A stretch of 64,000 nucleotides of DNA from Stenotrophomonas sp. BIGb0135 (GCF_024810105.1 NZ_JANUDX010000013.1:61309-125308); one strand, 5' to 3'; shown: positions 26,773-35,832, counted from the stretch's first letter. The notes: a model not told the origin generated them from the sequence alone. Made by a program: numbers and translations.

Positions 26773-28005
26773 TCAATCCTCCACGCGCAGCACCGCGCCC
26801 GGCTTCAGCACGCTGCTGCCGGTGAGCCCGTTCAGCGACAGCAGGGCCTTGAGCGGCATGCCGTAGCGGCGCGCGATGGTCCATGGCGACTCACCGTCGC
26901 GCACGGTATGGCGGCGGTTGCGCGGGCGATCGGCGCTGCTGGCCACGGTTCGGGCGGCGCGCGGGGCGGCGGGGGCGGCCTTGGCCGTCGGCAGGGCATC
27001 GCTGGCCGTGGCGGGCGCGTCCACCGCGGCGACGGTGGCCATCACCGCAGCGCTGGCATCCGCCGGTGCATGCGCCGCCGGCGCCAGCACGGTCACTTGG
27101 CCGCTCGGGCGGCCCTTGCCGCTGGCCAGCGCCGGGTTGAGCCTGGCGATCCGTGCCGGGTCCAGGGAGCGCTGTGCGGCCCACTGCTGGACGCTGGTGC
27201 CGGCCGGCAGGGTGTGGCCCTTCAGCACCGGCACGGTGCGGTCCAGCGAGGCCATCACGCCGGGCTTGGTCTCGGCGTTCTCCAGCACGCAGGCCAGCGC
27301 GTGCAGCTTCTCGACGTAGGCGTAGGTGATCGGCGACAGGCCCGGCAGTTCGGCCGGGCGCGCGTTCTGCGCGTTCATCCCGGCCTTGCGCAGTGACTGC
27401 AGTACCCGGTACTCGCCGGCGTTGTAGGCCATGGTGGCCAGCCGCCAGTCGCCGCCGAACATGCCGTGCAGGGTTTTCAGGTAGCGCACTGCGGCCTGGG
27501 TCGAATCGACCGCCGAGAGGCGGCCGTCGTAACCGGCGGTCATCTGCACGCGGTGGTTCTTGGCGGTGGTGGCGATGAACTGCCACAGGCCCGCCGGACC
27601 GCTGCCGTTGCGGGCATTGGGGCGGTAACCGCTTTCCACGAACGGGATCAGGGCGAACTCGGTCGGCAGGTTCGACCGGCGCAGTTCCTCGACCACGTAG
27701 CCGAACAGCACCAGGGCATCGTCGTCCTGGTTGGCCAGGCGCGAGGGCGCATGGGCAAACTGTTTCTGCCAGCGCGGGCTGGTGGCCTCGGCATTGCAGG
27801 TCGGCTCGGCCAGGCCCTCACGGAAGCTGGCGAAGATCTCCTGCCCGTTGCGCACCGAGACCGGCGGCAGGGCGCTGGCCTCCAGTGGCAGCTGCGACAG
27901 GCCGGCCACGTTCTGCGACATGCCGGCACTCAACGACTGGGCGCTCGCGCCGCCGGCCAGGGACAACCCCAGGCCGAGCGCGAGCGGCAACAATCGCCGG
28001 CTCAT
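26773..28005 (-). CDS. mltD: Membrane-bound lytic murein transglycosylase with LysM
   Basis: Periplasmic lytic transglycosylase that cleaves glycan strands of peptidoglycan. 410 residues: signal peptide ending GGASAQS (no lipobox, so periplasmic rather than lipid-anchored), SLT domain (about 100-240) with catalytic Glu in FVESGYRPNA and the GPAGLWQF and AYNAGEYRV motifs, an imperfect LysM-like part (HTLPAGTSVQQWA), an Ala/Pro linker and a C-terminal LysM (HTVRDGESPWTIARRYG). Its start overlaps the gloB stop by ATGA, an arrangement conserved with gloB in many genomes. Confidence 0.9.
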   Translation of the reverse strand: MSRRLLPLALGLGLSLAGGASAQSLSAGMSQNVAGLSQLPLEASALPPVSVRNGQEIFASFREGLAEPTCNAEATSPRWQKQFAHAPSRLANQDDDALVLFGYVVEELRRSNLPTEFALIPFVESGYRPNARNGSGPAGLWQFIATTAKNHRVQMTAGYDGRLSAVDSTQAAVRYLKTLHGMFGGDWRLATMAYNAGEYRVLQSLRKAGMNAQNARPAELPGLSPITYAYVEKLHALACVLENAETKPGVMASLDRTVPVLKGHTLPAGTSVQQWAAQRSLDPARIARLNPALASGKGRPSGQVTVLAPAAHAPADASAAVMATVAAVDAPATASDALPTAKAAPAAPRAARTVASSADRPRNRRHTVRDGESPWTIARRYGMPLKALLSLNGLTGSSVLKPGAVLRVED

Positions 28006-28769
28006 GTACGGAATCCGTCTTTCCAGCCGCGCAGACCTGCGACGACATCGACTTCATCGGTGACGGGGCGACCCAGGTAGGCACTGACGGCCTGCTGGAT
28101 CGAGTGCGTTCCGGTACGCAGGAACGGATTGCATTCAAGCTCGCTGGCCAGTGACACGGGCAGCGTGGGGCGGTCATCGCGGCGCATGGCCAGGGCCTCC
28201 TCATGGCGCTGCAGCAACGCAGCGTTGGTGGGGTCGACATGCCGCGCGAAGACGGCATTTGACACGGTGTATTCGTGCCCGCAACACAACAACAGGTGCG
28301 GCGGCAGGGACGCCAGCTTGTGCAGGGATGCCAGAAGCTGGGACGGCGTACCTTCGAACATGCGGCCACAGCCCAGGCTGAACAGTGCGTCGCCACTGAA
28401 AAGATGTTCAGCGGTGTGAAGCGCGACATGCGAACGGGTGTGACCGGGCACGGATACTACGTGGAACCTTTGGCCCAATGCCTGAACGGGTTCACCTTCA
28501 ACGACCCGATGGGTCGCCAGGGGGATGCGCGGATCGGCCGGTGCATGCACCTCCAGCCCCGGGTAGCGGGCCTGCAGCTCGGCCACGCCGCCGATGTGAT
28601 CGTCGTGGTGATGGGTGAGCAGGATCGCCCGTGGCACCCATCCCTGCTGCGTTGCGGCAGCCACCACCGGCGCCGCCTGGCCCGGATCGACCACGACCGC
28701 CTGGCCGTCTTCGGCGACCAGCGCCCAGATGTAGTTGTCCGCAAATGCGGGTAGGGCAGTGAGTCGCAT
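28002..28769 (-). CDS. gloB: Hydroxyacylglutathione hydrolase (glyoxalase II)
   Basis: Hydrolyses S-lactoylglutathione to lactate and glutathione in methylglyoxal detoxification. From ATG 28769 the protein has 255 residues, the family norm. Metallo-beta-lactamase fold with THHHDDHIGG (about 54-63), His in VPGHTRSH, Asp in FSGDALFSLGCGR, and the glutathione-binding C-terminal domain (CGHEYTVSNAVFA, NPFLRT). Only 11 bases separate it from the divergent methyltransferase gene. Confidence 0.94.
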   Translation of the reverse strand: MRLTALPAFADNYIWALVAEDGQAVVVDPGQAAPVVAAATQQGWVPRAILLTHHHDDHIGGVAELQARYPGLEVHAPADPRIPLATHRVVEGEPVQALGQRFHVVSVPGHTRSHVALHTAEHLFSGDALFSLGCGRMFEGTPSQLLASLHKLASLPPHLLLCCGHEYTVSNAVFARHVDPTNAALLQRHEEALAMRRDDRPTLPVSLASELECNPFLRTGTHSIQQAVSAYLGRPVTDEVDVVAGLRGWKDGFRT

Positions 28770-28780
28770 AGAATTGGACC

Positions 28781-29425
28781 ATGCCCGCCGCGCCGAGCCC
28801 CCGTCAAGCGTCAGTCGCATCCTGGTTTGATACTGAACCTGCGCAAGTGCTGTGCCAGTTGGAGTTCGAGCGGTTGACGCCGTTGCTGAACGAGCGGCCG
28901 AGCACGCCCTGGCTGTGGCTGGCGCCGACCGCCGCCTGGACCGCCCTGGCCGACCTGCCCGGACGCGGCCTGCGCCTGCATCGCGAGGCCGGCGGTTATG
29001 CCGGCGACACCCGGTGTGGGCTGCCGTTGCCGCTGCCCAACGAAAGCGTCAACGCGATCGTGCTGCAGCACGTGACCGCACGCGATGCCGAGCACCTCAT
29101 CGCCGAGTGCGAGCGGGTGCTGATGCCCGGTGGGCGGTTGTGGCTGTCCACGCTCAATCCGTTCAGTCCGTATCGCCGCCAGTGGCGCCACCACGGGCTG
29201 GTGGTACGCACGCCGCAACGCCTGCGGCACACGCTCGAGCGGGCCGGTCTGGCCTGCGAGCAGCTGGATTACCTGGGGCCGATGTGGGCCAACCGTGCCC
29301 CTGGCCTGCGCAGCCTGGCGCCGCTGCGCGCAGCCTGCCTGTTCACCGCCGAGAAACGCACCCTGGCCCTGCCAGGACCTACGCCACTGCCGGTACGCCG
29401 TTGGCACGGTACCGTGGCGACCTGA
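28781..29425 (+). CDS. SAM-dependent methyltransferase-like protein
   Basis: 214 residues, class I methyltransferase fold of the Methyltransf_11 type: LPLPNESVNAIVLQHV (motif around strand 4) and ECERVLMPGGRLWLSTLNP (strand 5 and post-II motif) are clear. The N-terminal glycine-rich SAM motif is poorly kept (LWLAPTAAW in place of DxGxGxG), so activity is not assured. Position between gloB and rnhA is the same as E. coli yafS, a related protein of unknown substrate. Confidence 0.8.
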   Translation: MPAAPSPRQASVASWFDTEPAQVLCQLEFERLTPLLNERPSTPWLWLAPTAAWTALADLPGRGLRLHREAGGYAGDTRCGLPLPLPNESVNAIVLQHVTARDAEHLIAECERVLMPGGRLWLSTLNPFSPYRRQWRHHGLVVRTPQRLRHTLERAGLACEQLDYLGPMWANRAPGLRSLAPLRAACLFTAEKRTLALPGPTPLPVRRWHGTVAT

Positions 29426-29436
29426 TCTGGAATGCA

Positions 29437-29889
29437 ATGAAGACAATCGAACTACACACCGACGGCTCCTGCCTTGGCAACCCCGGCCCCGGCGGCTGGG
29501 CGGCCTTGATGCGCTACAACGCGCACGAGCGCGAGTTGAGCGGCGGTGAAGCGCACACCACCAACAACCGGATGGAACTGATGGCGGCCATCTCCGGGCT
29601 GGAGGCGCTGACCGAGCCCTGCAACATCGTGCTGTTCACCGACTCGCAGTACGTCCGCCAGGGGCTGACCCAGTGGATGCCGGGCTGGATCCGCAAGAAC
29701 TGGAAGACCGCCGGCGGCGATCCGGTCAAGAACCGCGACCTGTGGGAGCGTCTGCACGCGGCCACGCTGCGCCACCAGATCGACTGGCGCTGGGTGAAGG
29801 GGCACTCCGGCGACCCGGACAACGAACGCGTGGACCAGCTGGCGCGCGACGCCGCGATCCGGATCCGCGCCGCCGGCCCGGTACACTGA
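29437..29889 (+). CDS. rnhA: Ribonuclease HI
   Basis: Degrades the RNA strand of RNA-DNA hybrids. 150 residues with catalytic Asp9 (HTDGSCLGNPG), Glu47 (NNRMELMA), Asp69 (LFTDSQYV), and the C-terminal KGHSGDPDNERVDQLAR with the fourth acidic residue. Four bases separate it from dnaQ on the same strand. Confidence 0.97.
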   Translation: MKTIELHTDGSCLGNPGPGGWAALMRYNAHERELSGGEAHTTNNRMELMAAISGLEALTEPCNIVLFTDSQYVRQGLTQWMPGWIRKNWKTAGGDPVKNRDLWERLHAATLRHQIDWRWVKGHSGDPDNERVDQLARDAAIRIRAAGPVH

Positions 29890-29893
29890 GCCC

Positions 29894-30619
29894 ATGCGTC
29901 AGATCATCCTCGATACCGAAACCACCGGCCTGGAGTGGCGAAAGGGCAACCGCATCGTCGAAATCGGCTGTGTGGAGCTGCTTGAGCGCCGGCCCAGCGG
30001 CAACAATTACCACCAGTACATCAAGCCGGACTGCGAGTTCGAACAGGGCGCGCAGGAAGTCACCGGGCTGACCCTGGAGTTCCTGGCCGACAAGCCGGTC
30101 TTCGCGCAGATCGCCGAGGAGTTCCTGGCCTTCATCGATGGCGCCGAGCTGATCATCCACAACGCCGCGTTCGATATCGGCTTCCTGGACAACGAGCTGT
30201 CGCTGCTCGGCGACCACTACGGCAAGATCACCGACCGCTGCACGGTGATCGATACGCTGAAGATGGCGCGCGAGCGCTTCCCGGGCCAGCGCAACTCGCT
30301 GGATGCGCTGTGCAAGCGGCTCGGCGTGGACAACGCCCATCGCCAACTGCACGGCGGCCTGCTCGATGCGCAGATCCTGGGCGATGTGTACATCGCGCTG
30401 ACCTCGGGCCAGGAAGAAATCGGTTTCGGTTCGGTCGACGACGCCAAGGGCAGCACCGCCCATGCGCAGGCGTTTGACACCTCGCGCCTGTTGCCGCGTC
30501 CGCGCGTGGTGGCCACCGCCTCCGAGCTGGAAGCGCACGAGGCGCGGCTGGCCAAGCTGCGCAAGAAGGCCGGCCACGCGATCTGGGACGGCGAGCGCGT
30601 GATGGCCGAGGCGGGCTGA
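29894..30619 (+). CDS. dnaQ: DNA polymerase III epsilon subunit (proofreading exonuclease)
   Basis: 3'-5' exonuclease of the replicase core. 241 residues: ExoI DTETTGLEW, ExoII HNAAFDIGFLDNEL, ExoIII-epsilon HGGLLDAQILGDVYIAL, and the C-terminal tail that binds the alpha subunit. rnhA-dnaQ adjacency is widespread in proteobacteria. Confidence 0.96.
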   Translation: MRQIILDTETTGLEWRKGNRIVEIGCVELLERRPSGNNYHQYIKPDCEFEQGAQEVTGLTLEFLADKPVFAQIAEEFLAFIDGAELIIHNAAFDIGFLDNELSLLGDHYGKITDRCTVIDTLKMARERFPGQRNSLDALCKRLGVDNAHRQLHGGLLDAQILGDVYIALTSGQEEIGFGSVDDAKGSTAHAQAFDTSRLLPRPRVVATASELEAHEARLAKLRKKAGHAIWDGERVMAEAG

Positions 30620-30713
30620 CCGCAGGGCGCCGCATGCCTGGATCTGCCGGGTGGCGCCACGCCAGGCGTGGCTGCGGCCCGGCTGGCGGTGTGCACGGGC
30701 CGGAGCGGAGGGC

Positions 30714-30737
30714 AGCCGGGCGTGGCTCGGCTCTACC
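30714..30737 (-). repeat. SMAG-like palindrome
   Basis: Read on the minus strand: GTAGAGCCGAGCCACGCCCGGCT, a slightly degenerate SMAG unit in the 273-base gap between dnaQ and the phosphatase gene. Confidence 0.65.
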
Positions 30738-30892
30738 CGGGGTGGGGCCGCCCGGGTGTAAGTCGGGCGGTGATGCCGATCTCGCTTAGGGCCACGTCGG
30801 TGCGGCGACCGTCAGCCTTCGAATCCGCATGCTCGGCCCGTGCTCATCGAGTCGGCATGGCGCAGCGTCCGCCGCCGCGCGACCGGTCGGCC

Positions 30893-31597
30893 TCAGTGGC
30901 AGCGCACCAGGATCACGGTGATGTTGTCCGAACCGCCCCCGTCCAGGGCGGCCGCCACCAGGGTGTCCACGCATTCCTGGGCGCTGGCGTCGTCGTAGGC
31001 CAGGGTGCTTGCGATGCCCTTGTCCTCCACTTCTTCGGTCAAGCCGTCGCTGCACAGCAGCAACTGCATGCCCGGGCGCAGTTCACCGGTGGTGGTAGCC
31101 ACGTTCAGGTGCGCCGGATCGGTCACTCCCAAGGCCTGGGTGACCACGTTGCGGTGCGGATGCGCGCGCGCCTGCTCGGCGGTCAGGTTGCCCTGCGCCA
31201 CCATTTCCTGGACCACGCTGTGGTCCTGGCTGAGCTGGGCCAGGGCGCCGTCGCGCCACAGGTAGGCGCGGCTGTCACCGACCCAGGCCACTTCATAGCG
31301 ATTGCCCTGTACGCGCGCGGCCACCACGGTGGTGCCCATCGGCAGGCTGTCGTTGCGGCGGCGCGAGGTACGGATGATTTCCTCGTCGGCGACCCGGATC
31401 GCATGTGCCAGGGTCGCGCCCTGGCGGATCTCGCGCACGATGGTTTCGCGCGCCAGGGCGCTCGCCACCTCGCCGCAGGCGTGCCCGCCCATGCCGTCGG
31501 CGACCAGCCACAACGCCAGTTCGCCATCGCCGTAGTAGGTGTCCTCGTTGAGGTCACGGCGCAGGCCAGGGTGGGTGAGGTGTCCGAATTCGATCAT
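30893..31597 (-). CDS. PP2C-family serine/threonine protein phosphatase
   Basis: 234 residues forming a complete bacterial PP2C (PppA/Stp-type): metal-binding aspartates in LNEDTYY, VADGMGGHACGE, WVGDSRAYLW, LLCSDGLTEEV and GGGSDNITVILV. Soluble cytoplasmic. In relatives such phosphatases oppose an Hanks-type kinase, often of a type VI secretion locus; no kinase gene is adjacent here. Start ATG chosen because the protein then opens with the conserved beta strand MIEFGHLTHPGLRR. Confidence 0.9.
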   Translation of the reverse strand: MIEFGHLTHPGLRRDLNEDTYYGDGELALWLVADGMGGHACGEVASALARETIVREIRQGATLAHAIRVADEEIIRTSRRRNDSLPMGTTVVAARVQGNRYEVAWVGDSRAYLWRDGALAQLSQDHSVVQEMVAQGNLTAEQARAHPHRNVVTQALGVTDPAHLNVATTTGELRPGMQLLLCSDGLTEEVEDKGIASTLAYDDASAQECVDTLVAAALDGGGSDNITVILVRCH

Positions 31598-31710
31598 GAG
31601 GGGGCGGCAGCCAAGGGGACGTTGCAGGGGATAACGGCATGATCGCGGGCCGCCGGACATCCGGCAAGGCATCCAGACAGAAGAAATTCACTTGCGTGGC
31701 AAACGAATGA

Positions 31711-31739
31711 CTTGTCGTCGGCGCATCCTGCCCGTATCA
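31711..31739 (+). promoter_or_regulatory. Promoter of tRNA-Ser(CGA)
   Basis: TTGTCG, 17-base spacer, TATCAT, 28 bases before the tRNA. Confidence 0.6.
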
Positions 31740-31767
31740 TTCGCCTCCCGGTTCGCCGGGACCATCT

Positions 31768-31858
31768 GGAGAGGTGGCAGAGCGGTTGAATGTACCTGAC
31801 TCGAAATCAGGCAGGCGTTTATAGCGCCTCGGGGGTTCGAATCCCCCCCTCTCCGCCA
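31768..31858 (+). tRNA. tRNA-Ser (CGA)
   Basis: Class II tRNA, acceptor GGAGAGG/CCTCTCC, anticodon loop CTCGAAA giving CGA, long variable arm, encoded CCA. Confidence 0.96.
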
Positions 31859-31918
31859 GACACGCAAAAAAGGCTACCCAACGGGTGGCCTTTTTTGCGT
31901 GTCTGGCGGAGAGGGGGG
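31844..31918. repeat. 36-bp-stem hairpin that includes the tRNA-Ser(CGA) 3' end
   Basis: The last 15 bases of the tRNA plus GACACGCAAAAAAGGC (31844-31874) are perfectly inverted at 31888-31918; with the inner TACCC/GGGTG the stem reaches 36 bp around loop AAC. The inner part is a terminator with A and T runs usable on both strands. The outer part is a mirror copy of a tRNA-Ser tail. The rest of the gap to 32220 holds no gene, only small imperfect inverted repeats. Confidence 0.9.
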
Positions 31919-32146
31919 TGAAGCGAAGACACGCCGGGGTTCGACGGATTCGTCTGGAACGAATCCGGACAGCCGAACGGCTGGCCCTGGAGCGCGCAGC
32001 GCGGAAGGGCTGGGCCCATGGATGGGCCCAGCAATCCCGGCAATGAAGCGGCCACCCTCGTTCCGGGTTCGACTCTCCGACGGAGAGGCAGCGCCGTACG
32101 AAGGGCGGCCGCTGTGGGACGGACGTGCGCCGAGCATCACGAAGCC

Positions 32147-32171
32147 ACGCATGGCGTGGCTCTACCGGGCC
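32147..32171 (-). repeat. SMAG-type palindrome
   Basis: Minus strand: GTAGAGCCACGCCATGCGTGGCT. Confidence 0.8.
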
Positions 32172-32220
32172 GCAGGCGCCCGTCATCACCGTCCGCTAAA
32201 CTGCCGATCTCCCGTAACGG

Positions 32221-32637
32221 ATGTCCCCCATGACCGCTGAAATCCTGGTTCCCGTGTCCTTCGGCGAGCTGCTGGACAAGATCTCGATCCTGCAGATCAA
32301 GTCCGAGCGCATCGACGATGCCGCCAAGCTGGCCAACATCCATGCCGAGCTGAGTGCGCTGGAGAAGACGTGGATGGCGCATCCGGCCGCGGTCAAGGAC
32401 ATCGCGCGCCTGCGCGCCGAGCTGAAGGCGGTCAACGAGCGCCTGTGGGACATCGAGGACAACATCCGCCTGCAGGACAAGGCGCAGGCCTTCGACGAGG
32501 ACTTCATCGCCCTGGCCCGCAGCGTCTACCTGGAGAACGACCAGCGTGCGCGGATCAAGAAGGACATCAACCTGGCGCTGGGCTCGGGTTACGTCGAAGA
32601 GAAGTCGTACAAGGATTACGCGCCCAAGGGCGCGTAA
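32221..32637 (+). CDS. Conserved small protein of the DUF6165 type
   Basis: 138 residues (135 if the second ATG at 32230 is used; neither has a strong ribosome-binding site). It opens with EILVPVSFGELLDKISILQIKSERI and is then almost wholly alpha-helical and charged, with coiled-coil potential over about 30-100. Family function unknown; relatives often sit near LPS-core or glycosyltransferase genes, as here. Confidence 0.8.
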   Translation: MSPMTAEILVPVSFGELLDKISILQIKSERIDDAAKLANIHAELSALEKTWMAHPAAVKDIARLRAELKAVNERLWDIEDNIRLQDKAQAFDEDFIALARSVYLENDQRARIKKDINLALGSGYVEEKSYKDYAPKGA

Positions 32638-32710
32638 TTCCGTCGGCCTGCGACGCTAAAAGGGGGGGGGCCGAACGCTCGCCGGCAGCCCCGTGATGTC
32701 CGCCTGCCGG

Positions 32711-33760
32711 TCAGGCCGGGCGGTGATCGGCGACATAACGCTCGAACGCGGCGATGCCGTCTTCGACGGTGATCAGCTGCATCACGTCGTCGAACTCGAT
32801 CTTGGTGCCCCATTTCAGTTCGCTGGCCGGCTTGCCGAGGAACTTGCGCGCGGCATCGTCGTAGCGGTCCACACAGTAGCGGCGGTCCGAATACGGTCCA
32901 CTGCGGGCCGGATTGCTGGCCGCGTGCAGGCCCAGCACCTTGCTGCCCATGGCGTTGGCGATGTGCATCGGGCCCGAGTCGGGGGTCATCACCAGCGCGG
33001 CGCGGGCCAACAGGGCCGGCAGCTGCTTGAGCGTGTCCTTGCCGACCAGGTCCAGCGCCGGGGTCTGCAGCTGGGCCTGGATGGCATCGGCCATGTCGCG
33101 CTCCAGCGTGCTGCGCCCGCCGCACAGCACCACCCGCCAGCCACGCGTGCCGGCGTGGTTGGCCACCGCCGCATAGCGGTCGGCATACCAGTTGCGGCGC
33201 ACGTGGCTGGAGCAGGGCGAGATCATCAGCACGGGGCGGCCATCGTCCTGCCACTGCGCCTGCGCCCAGGCCACCGCCGCTGGCGGAATGGCCAGGTCCC
33301 AGCTGACCTCGGTCTGGCGGATGCCAAGCGGCTCGCCGAAGCTGCCGATCGCATCCAGTACATGGATGCCGGGGCGGTCGGGAATGCGTTCGTTGATGAA
33401 AAGGCCGTGAAGATCCTTGGAGCGTGCCTTGTCGTAACCGATCCGGCGCACGGCCGGCACGAACGCGGACAGCACGTTGGCGCGGAAGGCCACCTGCATT
33501 TGCAGCAGCGCCTCGAAACGCCCCGGCGGGAACCCGCTGCGCAGGGCGCGCATGCCGGCCAGCCCGGTCTTCTTGTCGTAGGGGTGGAATACCACGCCCG
33601 GCAGGCCATCAAGCAGCTTGTGCCCGGCCTTGTCGATGATCCAGTGCAGCGGCGTGCCCGGCCTGGCCTGCTGCAGGGTCCTCACCAGCGGCACCACGTG
33701 GGTGACGTCGCCGAGTGCGGACAAACGCAAAAGACACAAGGAAGAGGACGCTGATGCCAT
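32711..33760 (-). CDS. Glycosyltransferase family 9, LPS heptosyltransferase-like
   Basis: 349-residue GT-B enzyme of the ADP-heptose:LPS heptosyltransferase family, acting at the inner membrane face on lipid A-core. N-terminal RLSALGDVTHVVPLVRTL is the classic first motif (acceptor loop and Asp), and the C-terminal donor site is seen in CSSHVRRNWY, LVGKDTLKQLPALLARA and TPDSGPMHIANAMG. It is head-to-head with kdkA, only 21 bases apart, which fits a core-oligosaccharide role. Which heptose it adds cannot be told by eye. Confidence 0.85.
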   Translation of the reverse strand: MASASSSLCLLRLSALGDVTHVVPLVRTLQQARPGTPLHWIIDKAGHKLLDGLPGVVFHPYDKKTGLAGMRALRSGFPPGRFEALLQMQVAFRANVLSAFVPAVRRIGYDKARSKDLHGLFINERIPDRPGIHVLDAIGSFGEPLGIRQTEVSWDLAIPPAAVAWAQAQWQDDGRPVLMISPCSSHVRRNWYADRYAAVANHAGTRGWRVVLCGGRSTLERDMADAIQAQLQTPALDLVGKDTLKQLPALLARAALVMTPDSGPMHIANAMGSKVLGLHAASNPARSGPYSDRRYCVDRYDDAARKFLGKPASELKWGTKIEFDDVMQLITVEDGIAAFERYVADHRPA

Positions 33761-33781
33761 GGTGTTGTTAGACTCGAAGGA

Positions 33782-34531
33782 ATGGTCGCATTCGACGCCA
33801 CTGAAGCGCTGACGCCCTGCCGCGATGGACGCGGCATGGGTGCCATTCTGTTCGACCGCGAACGGCTGCGGCAAGCCGAGATCGGCCTGTTCTCGCCCGC
33901 CCACTGGGCCGAGCGGGCGCGTCCGGTCGGCGATGGCGGCCGTGGCGGGGCCTGGTTCGTGGATGCGCCGTTCGGCCAATGCGTGCTGCGCCAGTACCTG
34001 CGCGGCGGCATGGCGGCCAAACTCAGCCGCGATCAGTACCTGTGGCGCGGTGCCAACCGCACCCGCAGTTTTGCCGAGTTCCGCCTGATGCGCGCCCTGC
34101 GCGCGCTGAAGCTGCCGGTGCCGCAACCGATCGCCGCGTTCTACATGCGCGACGGCATGCGCTACCGCGCGGCCATCCTGATGGAGCGGCTGGAAGGCGT
34201 GCGCTCGCTGGCCGACCGCGCGCTGGTCGCCGGCCGTGGTGCGCCATGGGAAGAAACCGGGCGGCTGATCGCGCGGTTCCATCGCGCCGGGCTGGACCAC
34301 GCCGACCTCAACGCCCACAACATCCTGTTCGACGCCAATGGCCATGGCTGGCTGATCGATTTCGACCGCTGCGTGCAGCGCATCCCGGCCACCCGCTGGC
34401 GTGAGAAGAACCTCAAGCGCCTGCTGCGCTCGCTGATCAAGCTGCGCGGCGAGCGCAGCCAGGACGACGTGGAAAAAGATTACGCACGGCTGCGCCGTGC
34501 CTACGACCTGGCCTGGAACCGGGGCTACTGA
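33782..34531 (+). CDS. kdkA: 3-deoxy-D-manno-octulosonic acid kinase
   Basis: Phosphorylates Kdo of the LPS inner core at position 4 using ATP, cytoplasmic face. 249 residues with a kinase-like fold: VLRQYLRGGMAAKL (glycine/lysine region), catalytic HADLNAHNILFD (Asp about 178) and metal-binding LIDFDRC. A shorter start at 33836 with a better-placed GGA is possible. Its stop overlaps the next ATG (TGATG). Confidence 0.88.
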   Translation: MVAFDATEALTPCRDGRGMGAILFDRERLRQAEIGLFSPAHWAERARPVGDGGRGGAWFVDAPFGQCVLRQYLRGGMAAKLSRDQYLWRGANRTRSFAEFRLMRALRALKLPVPQPIAAFYMRDGMRYRAAILMERLEGVRSLADRALVAGRGAPWEETGRLIARFHRAGLDHADLNAHNILFDANGHGWLIDFDRCVQRIPATRWREKNLKRLLRSLIKLRGERSQDDVEKDYARLRRAYDLAWNRGY

Positions 34532-35298
34532 TGGAGTGGGCACTGCGTTTCATGGGCGTTGGCAATGCCTCGGCGGTCCAGCTCGGCTCGCCGATGGCCG
34601 TGATCGAGCGCGAAGGCAGGCCCTGGCTGACCATCGATTGCGGTGGGGAAGGCCTGACCGCTTTCCAGGCCCAGTACGGGCACGTGCCGCAGGCGCTGTT
34701 CGTCACCCATGTGCACCTGGACCACGTCGCCGGCTTTGAACGGCTGTTCGTGGATGCGTTCTTCTCGCCGCACCGGCGTGGCCGCATCCGCGTGTACGTG
34801 CCGGCCACGGTGGTGCCGCTGCTGCACAGGCGCGTGGCCGACTACCCCAATGTGCTGGCCGAGGGCGGCGCCAACTTCTGGGATGCCTTCCAGCTGATCG
34901 TGGTGGGCGATGCGTTCTGGCACGACGGCGTGCGCCTGGAGGTGTTCCCGGTGCGTCACCACTGGCCGGAAACCGCGTACGGCCTGCGCCTCAAGGGCGC
35001 CGTGGTGTGGAGCGGGGATACCCGGCCGATTCCGGAAATGCTGGCGCGTTATGCCGACGACAACGAGCTGATCGCCCACGACTGCGGCCTGCACGGCAAC
35101 CCGTCGCACACGGGCGTTGACGACCTGGAGCGCGAATACAGCGCTGCGTTGCAGGCGCGGATGATGCTCTACCACTACGCCAGCGAGGCCGATGGCGATG
35201 CGCTGCGCCAGCGCGGGCATCGTGTCGCGCTGCCCGGCGAATGCGTGCCGCTGGCCACGCCGACGGCCATGCACGTACTGGCCCAGGACCCGCCCTGA
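34531..35298 (+). CDS. MBL-fold metallohydrolase
   Basis: 255 residues, metallo-beta-lactamase fold with the zinc motif THVHLDHVAGF (about 58-68), His in FPVRHHWPETAYG and Asp in WSGDTRPIPE, close to RNase Z/ElaC-like or phosphodiesterase hydrolases. It lacks features that fix the substrate. Translationally coupled to kdkA, so perhaps linked to envelope metabolism, but this is only context. Confidence 0.82.
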   Translation: MEWALRFMGVGNASAVQLGSPMAVIEREGRPWLTIDCGGEGLTAFQAQYGHVPQALFVTHVHLDHVAGFERLFVDAFFSPHRRGRIRVYVPATVVPLLHRRVADYPNVLAEGGANFWDAFQLIVVGDAFWHDGVRLEVFPVRHHWPETAYGLRLKGAVVWSGDTRPIPEMLARYADDNELIAHDCGLHGNPSHTGVDDLEREYSAALQARMMLYHYASEADGDALRQRGHRVALPGECVPLATPTAMHVLAQDPP

Positions 35299-35300
35299 GC

Positions 35301-35705
35301 ATGGCGTCCGCACCGGACCCGGCTGCGCTGGCTGCTCACCTTGAAGCCCTCGAACGCGCCCTGCATGCCCCCGGGGTGCGGGGCGATTCGGCGCGTCTGG
35401 CGGACCTGCTGGATAGCGACTTCAGTGAGATCGGCAGTTCCGGGAACTGCTACGGGCGCGCGGCGGCGCTGGTCGACATTCCCGCCGAGCGCACGGCGGT
35501 GGAGATCGTCTCTGAGGACTATCGCATTGTCCTGCTGGCGCCGACCCTGGCCCAGGTGCGTTATCGCAGCTGGTATGTGATCGAGGGGGTGCGCCAGCGC
35601 GAGGTGCTGCGCAGTTCGCTGTGGCGACTGAGCGGGGCCGCGTGGCGGGTGGTGTTTCATCAGGGCACGCCGGCGGCGGCAGGCGGCAGCGACACGTCGG
35701 CGTAG
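35301..35705 (+). CDS. DUF4440/NTF2-like small protein
   Basis: 134 residues with the cone-shaped NTF2 fold pattern: N-terminal helix LEALERALHAPGVR, DLLDSDFSEIGSSG, alternating strands YRIVLL / VRYRSWYVIEG and SSLWRLSGAAWRVVFHQGTPA at the end. Two bases after the MBL gene, so in one operon with kdkA. No catalytic residues can be assigned. Confidence 0.75.
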   Translation: MASAPDPAALAAHLEALERALHAPGVRGDSARLADLLDSDFSEIGSSGNCYGRAAALVDIPAERTAVEIVSEDYRIVLLAPTLAQVRYRSWYVIEGVRQREVLRSSLWRLSGAAWRVVFHQGTPAAAGGSDTSA

Positions 35706-35714
35706 CCGGGCCCC

Positions 35715-35832
35715 AAAAAGGTGGCGGCCCCGCCGGCTGACCTCGGCGCCCGCGTCGATCGATACCGTTGCTGCCTTCCGGCCCTGGCGGGATTTTCGAC
35801 CTAGCGTCGCGAGGGGCCGACGGGGCCACCAT
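35715..35832 (-). ncRNA. ffs: Signal recognition particle 4.5S RNA
   Basis: On the minus strand the apical domain GCCAGGGCCGGAAGGCAGCA carries the invariant GGAAG tetraloop region and symmetric loop of SRP RNA. The outer stem GGTGGCCCCG...CGGGGCCGCCACC closes a rod of about 111 bases and is followed by TTTTT. Binds Ffh for co-translational membrane targeting. Confidence 0.9.
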
